Source: an uncultured Bacillota bacterium
GTDB lineage: Bacteria; Bacillota; Clostridia; Oscillospirales; Oscillospiraceae
DNA: 34,498 nucleotides
Reading direction: 5' to 3'
Assembly (NCBI GenBank): GCA_947383275.1
Contig: CANDCW010000021.1
Coordinates: 1-34,498, forward strand
Part shown: positions 31,785 to 34,498 of the stretch, piece by piece
How positions within the stretch are numbered: the first letter of the stretch is position 1
How the letters are laid out: each line of letters starts with the position of its first letter
The notes under the pieces: generated by a model
Seen by the model: the letters and a program-made list of their open reading frames with translations, nothing else
Databases searched by the model: none
What the model was told of the DNA's origin: nothing
Position numbers and translations under genes: made by a program

Positions 31785-32948
31785 TTGAATAAGCAGCACG
31801 ATATTTTGATAGCCGGGGCTGGATACGCCGGGGCGGTGGCGGCCCGGGCTCTGGCGGAGAAGGGCAGGCGGGTTCTGGTGCTGGAGCGCCGCCCGCACGT
31901 CGGCGGCAACGCCTACGACTGCCTGGACGATTCCGGGGTGCTGATCCACCAATACGGCCCCCATATTTTCCACACCAACGACAAGAAGGTCTTTGAGTTT
32001 CTGTCCCGCTTTACCCAGTGGCGGCGCTACCAGCACCGGGTCATTGCCAACCTCCCCCGGGATAACCCCGAGGCGGTTCCGGCGGGCAAAAAAACAGACG
32101 GCCGTTTCTTCTTCCCGGTGCCCTTTAACCTGGACTCCCTGAAAAACGCCTTTGGAGAGGCGGAGGGGAAGCGGTTGGGCCAGAAGCTGCTGGACGCCTA
32201 CCCCGCCCACAGCCAGGTGACCATTCTGGAGCTGCGCCAGAACCCGGACCCGGAGATTTCCGCCATCGCGGACTACGTGTATGAGCACGTCTTTGTCCAC
32301 TACACCATGAAGCAGTGGGGCCAGACCCCGGAGGAGATCGACCCCGCTACCACCGCCCGGGTGCCGGTGCGCCTGTCCCGGGACGACCGGTACTTTCAGG
32401 ACGCCTACCAGGGCATGCCGGCGCAGGGCTACACCGAAATGTTTGAGCGGATGCTGGATCACCCCAACATTGAGGTGCGGCTGAACACCGATGCCCGCCC
32501 TGCCCTGAAAGAGTTCCAGGGCCCAATTATCTACACCGGCCAGGTGGACGAGCTGTTTGATTACCAATACGGCCCCCTGCCCTACCGGACGCTGGACTTC
32601 CAATTCGAGACCCTGCCCCAGGATGTTTTCCAGACCCACGGCACGGTGAACTACACCGTGGACCAGGACTACACCCGCATCACCGAGTTTAAGCACCTCA
32701 CCGGCCAGAAGCTGCCCGGGGTGACCACCATTGTAAAGGAGTACTCCCGCCCCTACACCGGCGATGCAAGGGAGACCCCCTATTACGCCATTATCAACCC
32801 CGAAAACAACGCTCTCTACGCCAAGTACAAGGCGGAGGCTGACAAGAAGCCCCAGCTCCATCTGCTGGGCCGCTTGGCTGAGTACAAGTACTATAACATG
32901 GACGCCATCGCCGCCCGGGCCCTGGAGCTGGCGGAGCGGCTGGCGTGA
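31785..32948 (+). CDS. glf: UDP-galactopyranose mutase
   Basis: A ~387-residue flavoenzyme that converts UDP-galactopyranose to UDP-galactofuranose for surface glycans. The FAD-binding fold begins with ILIAGAGYAGAVAA and VLVLERRPHVGGNAYD. HQYGPHIFHTNDK is the conserved mutase motif, and the C-terminal ITEFKHLTG and later Arg/Tyr-rich segments belong to the substrate pocket. The start is debatable. TTG at 31785 has AAAGGA about 10 bases upstream and gives a 34-base leader from the predicted promoter. The ATG at 31764 adds 7 residues but has no ribosome binding site. The glycosyltransferase gene follows after 15 bases, so the two are likely one operon, with galactofuranose-containing polymer as the product. 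Confidence 0.93.
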   Translation: MNKQHDILIAGAGYAGAVAARALAEKGRRVLVLERRPHVGGNAYDCLDDSGVLIHQYGPHIFHTNDKKVFEFLSRFTQWRRYQHRVIANLPRDNPEAVPAGKKTDGRFFFPVPFNLDSLKNAFGEAEGKRLGQKLLDAYPAHSQVTILELRQNPDPEISAIADYVYEHVFVHYTMKQWGQTPEEIDPATTARVPVRLSRDDRYFQDAYQGMPAQGYTEMFERMLDHPNIEVRLNTDARPALKEFQGPIIYTGQVDELFDYQYGPLPYRTLDFQFETLPQDVFQTHGTVNYTVDQDYTRITEFKHLTGQKLPGVTTIVKEYSRPYTGDARETPYYAIINPENNALYAKYKAEADKKPQLHLLGRLAEYKYYNMDAIAARALELAERLA

Positions 32949-32963
32949 AGGAGTGACCGATCT

Positions 32964-33992
32964 ATGGAAAAGCTGATTACCTTTGCCGTCCCCTGCTACA
33001 ACTCGGCGGACTACATGGAGCACTGTATAGACACCCTGCTCCAGGGGGGGGACGACATCGAGATCATCCTGGTGGACGACGGCTCCACCAAGGACGATAC
33101 CCCCGCCATCTGCGACCGGTACGCAGAGCGGTACCCCGGCACTGTCCGGGCCATCCATCAGCCCAACGGCGGCCACGGCGAGGGAGTAAACCAGGGCATC
33201 CGCAATGCCCGGGGCATTTACTACAAGGTAGTGGACTCCGACGACTGGGTGGACGTGGACGCGCTGCACCAGGTGCTGGACAAGCTGCGCCAGTTCACCC
33301 GGGACGGCAGGCCGGTGGATATGATGGTGGCCAACTATGTCTACGAGCATGTGGAGGACAATACCCAGCGCCCGGTGAACTACCGCAACGTGTTCCCTGT
33401 GGGCCGCATGTTTACCTGGAAGCACATCGGGCGCTTCAAGCCCTCCCAATACCTGCTGATGCACAGCGTCATATACCGCACCCAGATCCTCCGGGACTGC
33501 GGGCTGGAGCTGCCCAAGCACACCTTCTATGTGGACAACATCTTTGTGTACGAGCCCCTGCCCCATGTGAAGAACATCTACTATATGGACGTGGACTTAT
33601 ACCGCTACTTCATCGGCCGGGCGGACCAGAGCGTGAACGAGAGCGTGATGATTGGCCGGGTAGACCAGCAGCTGCGGGTGACCTATCACATGATCGACAC
33701 CATTAACCTGCGCCAGGTGGCCCAAAAGAGCAAAAAGCTGGCCCGGTATATGTACAACTATCTGGCTATGATGATGACCATCTCCTCCATCTTCCTTACT
33801 ATGGAGGGGAGCCCTGAATCCCTGGGAAAGCGGACGCAGCTGTGGGAGTACCTGCGGACGGTGGACGCCGGGCTGTACGGCAGGATGCGCTATTTTGCCA
33901 TCCCCGCAGCCACCAACCTGCCCACCAGGCCGGGCCGGAAGCTGTCGGTGGCCCTGTACCGGCTGGCGCGGAAGATCTATAAATTTAACTGA
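32964..33992 (+). CDS. Family 2 glycosyltransferase
   Basis: A 342-residue GT-A-fold glycosyltransferase of family 2. The N-terminal sugar-nucleotide domain shows FAVPCYNSADYMEHCIDTLL, the nucleotide-binding IILVDDGSTKD and the metal-binding DxD-like VVDSDDWVD, then HGEGVNQGIRNARG. No transmembrane helix is seen, so it probably acts at the inner face of the membrane. The protein begins MEKLITF at an ATG preceded by GAAGGAG. It lies 15 bases after the UDP-galactopyranose mutase gene, so a galactofuranosyl transferase is an attractive guess, but family 2 members use many donors. The next gene encodes a membrane protein, 18 bases downstream. Confidence 0.92.
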   Translation: MEKLITFAVPCYNSADYMEHCIDTLLQGGDDIEIILVDDGSTKDDTPAICDRYAERYPGTVRAIHQPNGGHGEGVNQGIRNARGIYYKVVDSDDWVDVDALHQVLDKLRQFTRDGRPVDMMVANYVYEHVEDNTQRPVNYRNVFPVGRMFTWKHIGRFKPSQYLLMHSVIYRTQILRDCGLELPKHTFYVDNIFVYEPLPHVKNIYYMDVDLYRYFIGRADQSVNESVMIGRVDQQLRVTYHMIDTINLRQVAQKSKKLARYMYNYLAMMMTISSIFLTMEGSPESLGKRTQLWEYLRTVDAGLYGRMRYFAIPAATNLPTRPGRKLSVALYRLARKIYKFN

Positions 33993-34010
33993 TACGGGGT
34001 GGCATAGGGG

Positions 34011-34498
34011 ATGAAGAAGCTGAAATGGCCCTGGAACTGGCTGTTGTACGGCGCGGCTTTTTTAGTCGCGGGCCGGCTCATCGGCTATCTGTGGGCCGCG
34101 CTGGCGCTGGCGGCCTGCGGGGCGGCCGGGAAGGCCAAAAGCGCCCCGGAGGGCAGCTACTGTCTGGACCGGACCCGGAAGGGGCTGGTTAAGCTGTTTT
34201 GGGCGCTGCTCTACCTGTTCTTTGGCTTTGCCGGGGGCGTGTGCTTCTACATGCAGATGCAGGAGGACCGCTCCCTGTGGGAGCTGAAGGACTGGGCCTT
34301 TACCATCTTTTCTGTGATCCTCTGCCTGGGGGGTACGGCCCTGGGCCTGCTGGAGGCGTATTCCGATTTGCGGGACGCGTTTGTCCCCGCAAAAAGCAAG
34401 CTGGCCAAGTCCATCCGCTCCCAGTTGCCCTACCCCGACGAGGCCCCGCCGGTGGAGGAGCTCTTTGCCATGGTGGACCGGGACATTGAGGCCAACGG
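34011..34498 (+). CDS. Membrane protein, C-terminally truncated by window end
   Basis: The first 162 residues of a protein beginning MKKLKWPWNWLLYGAAF. At least four hydrophobic segments are visible: two near the N-terminus (LLYGAAFLVAGRLIGY and LWAALALAACGAAG), one around residues 64-82 (LFWALLYLFFGFAGGVCF) and one around 98-115 (FTIFSVILCLGGTALGLLE). A charged loop follows (RDAFVPAKSKLAKSIR), and then a Glu/Pro-rich segment PYPDEAPPVEEL runs to the window edge. The frame is open to the end. It is the third gene of the glf operon. I do not recognise a family; a link to surface-glycan assembly comes from context only. Confidence 0.7.
   Translation, partial: MKKLKWPWNWLLYGAAFLVAGRLIGYLWAALALAACGAAGKAKSAPEGSYCLDRTRKGLVKLFWALLYLFFGFAGGVCFYMQMQEDRSLWELKDWAFTIFSVILCLGGTALGLLEAYSDLRDAFVPAKSKLAKSIRSQLPYPDEAPPVEELFAMVDRDIEAN

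Noticed and set aside
31743..33566. A 607-residue open frame on the minus strand
   Set aside because: It lies antisense to glf and the glycosyltransferase, both with clear motifs. The long frame comes from GC-rich codon bias.
1..34498. CRISPR arrays, tRNA or rRNA genes, transposases, phage attachment sites
   Set aside because: I saw no regularly spaced repeats, no tRNA cloverleaf-like sequence, no ribosomal RNA and no transposase or integrase frame in the window.

Overview
The window comes from a GC-rich, low-oxygen Clostridia-type Firmicute. The best fit is gut Oscillospiraceae of the Flavonifractor/Lawsonibacter/Intestinimonas kind. I infer this from strong AGGAGG ribosome binding sites, the recJ-relA-dtd-MBL-hemZ gene order, an SLH-anchored surface protein and GC-rich codons. 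I ran no database search, so the genus is a guess.

Layout. (1) 1-8670, minus strand: a housekeeping operon reading recJ, relA/spoT, dtd, MBL hydrolase, hemZ, a uridine-kinase-like gene and the start of a GH13 glycosidase that leaves the window, all behind a consensus promoter at 8637-8665. (2) 8670-10300: a graveyard holding a broken GH32 fructosidase/sucrase and a truncated PTS EIIA domain facing each other, apparently the ruins of a sucrose/fructan locus. (3) 10384-22560, minus strand: twelve closely packed genes forming one apparent catabolic operon. In transcription order they are two DapA-family aldolases, a PfkB kinase, DeoC, two iron alcohol dehydrogenases, a Na+/solute symporter, a second PfkB kinase, two divergent DeoC-like proteins, a cyclase-like/discoidin chimera and a second symporter. 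The operon has a consensus promoter whose -10 box is covered by an ATGATA-N6-TATCAT palindrome. A divergent DeoR-family regulator (22834-23634) carries a related palindrome upstream of its own promoter. (4) 23726-25780: ptsH-ptsI, the general PTS proteins; this HPr has arginine in place of the regulatory serine. (5) 25841-27741, minus strand: a YtrA-like GntR regulator with an ABC ATPase and permease, and a perfect 11+11 operator. (6) 27803-30036: a secreted GH26-like glycosidase with three SLH repeats, then a 44-residue orphan gene with its own promoter and terminator. (7) 30047-31626, minus strand: an ECF sigma factor and its putative membrane anti-sigma partner. (8) 31717 to the end, plus strand: UDP-galactopyranose mutase, a family 2 glycosyltransferase and a truncated membrane protein, a cell-surface galactofuranose module.

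How it fits together. The most interesting part is region 3. Nearly every function is present twice (symporter, kinase, dehydrogenase, DapA aldolase) and DeoC three times, with each kinase followed directly by a DeoC-family gene. The simplest reading is import of sugar-like compounds, phosphorylation, retro-aldol cleavage, and disposal of the aldehyde by the iron dehydrogenases. The kinases lack the ribokinase ribose-binding motif, two of the DeoC proteins lack catalytic residues, and the DapA proteins lack the usual GTTGE motif. The substrate is therefore probably neither ribose nor plain deoxyribose, and I do not assign one.
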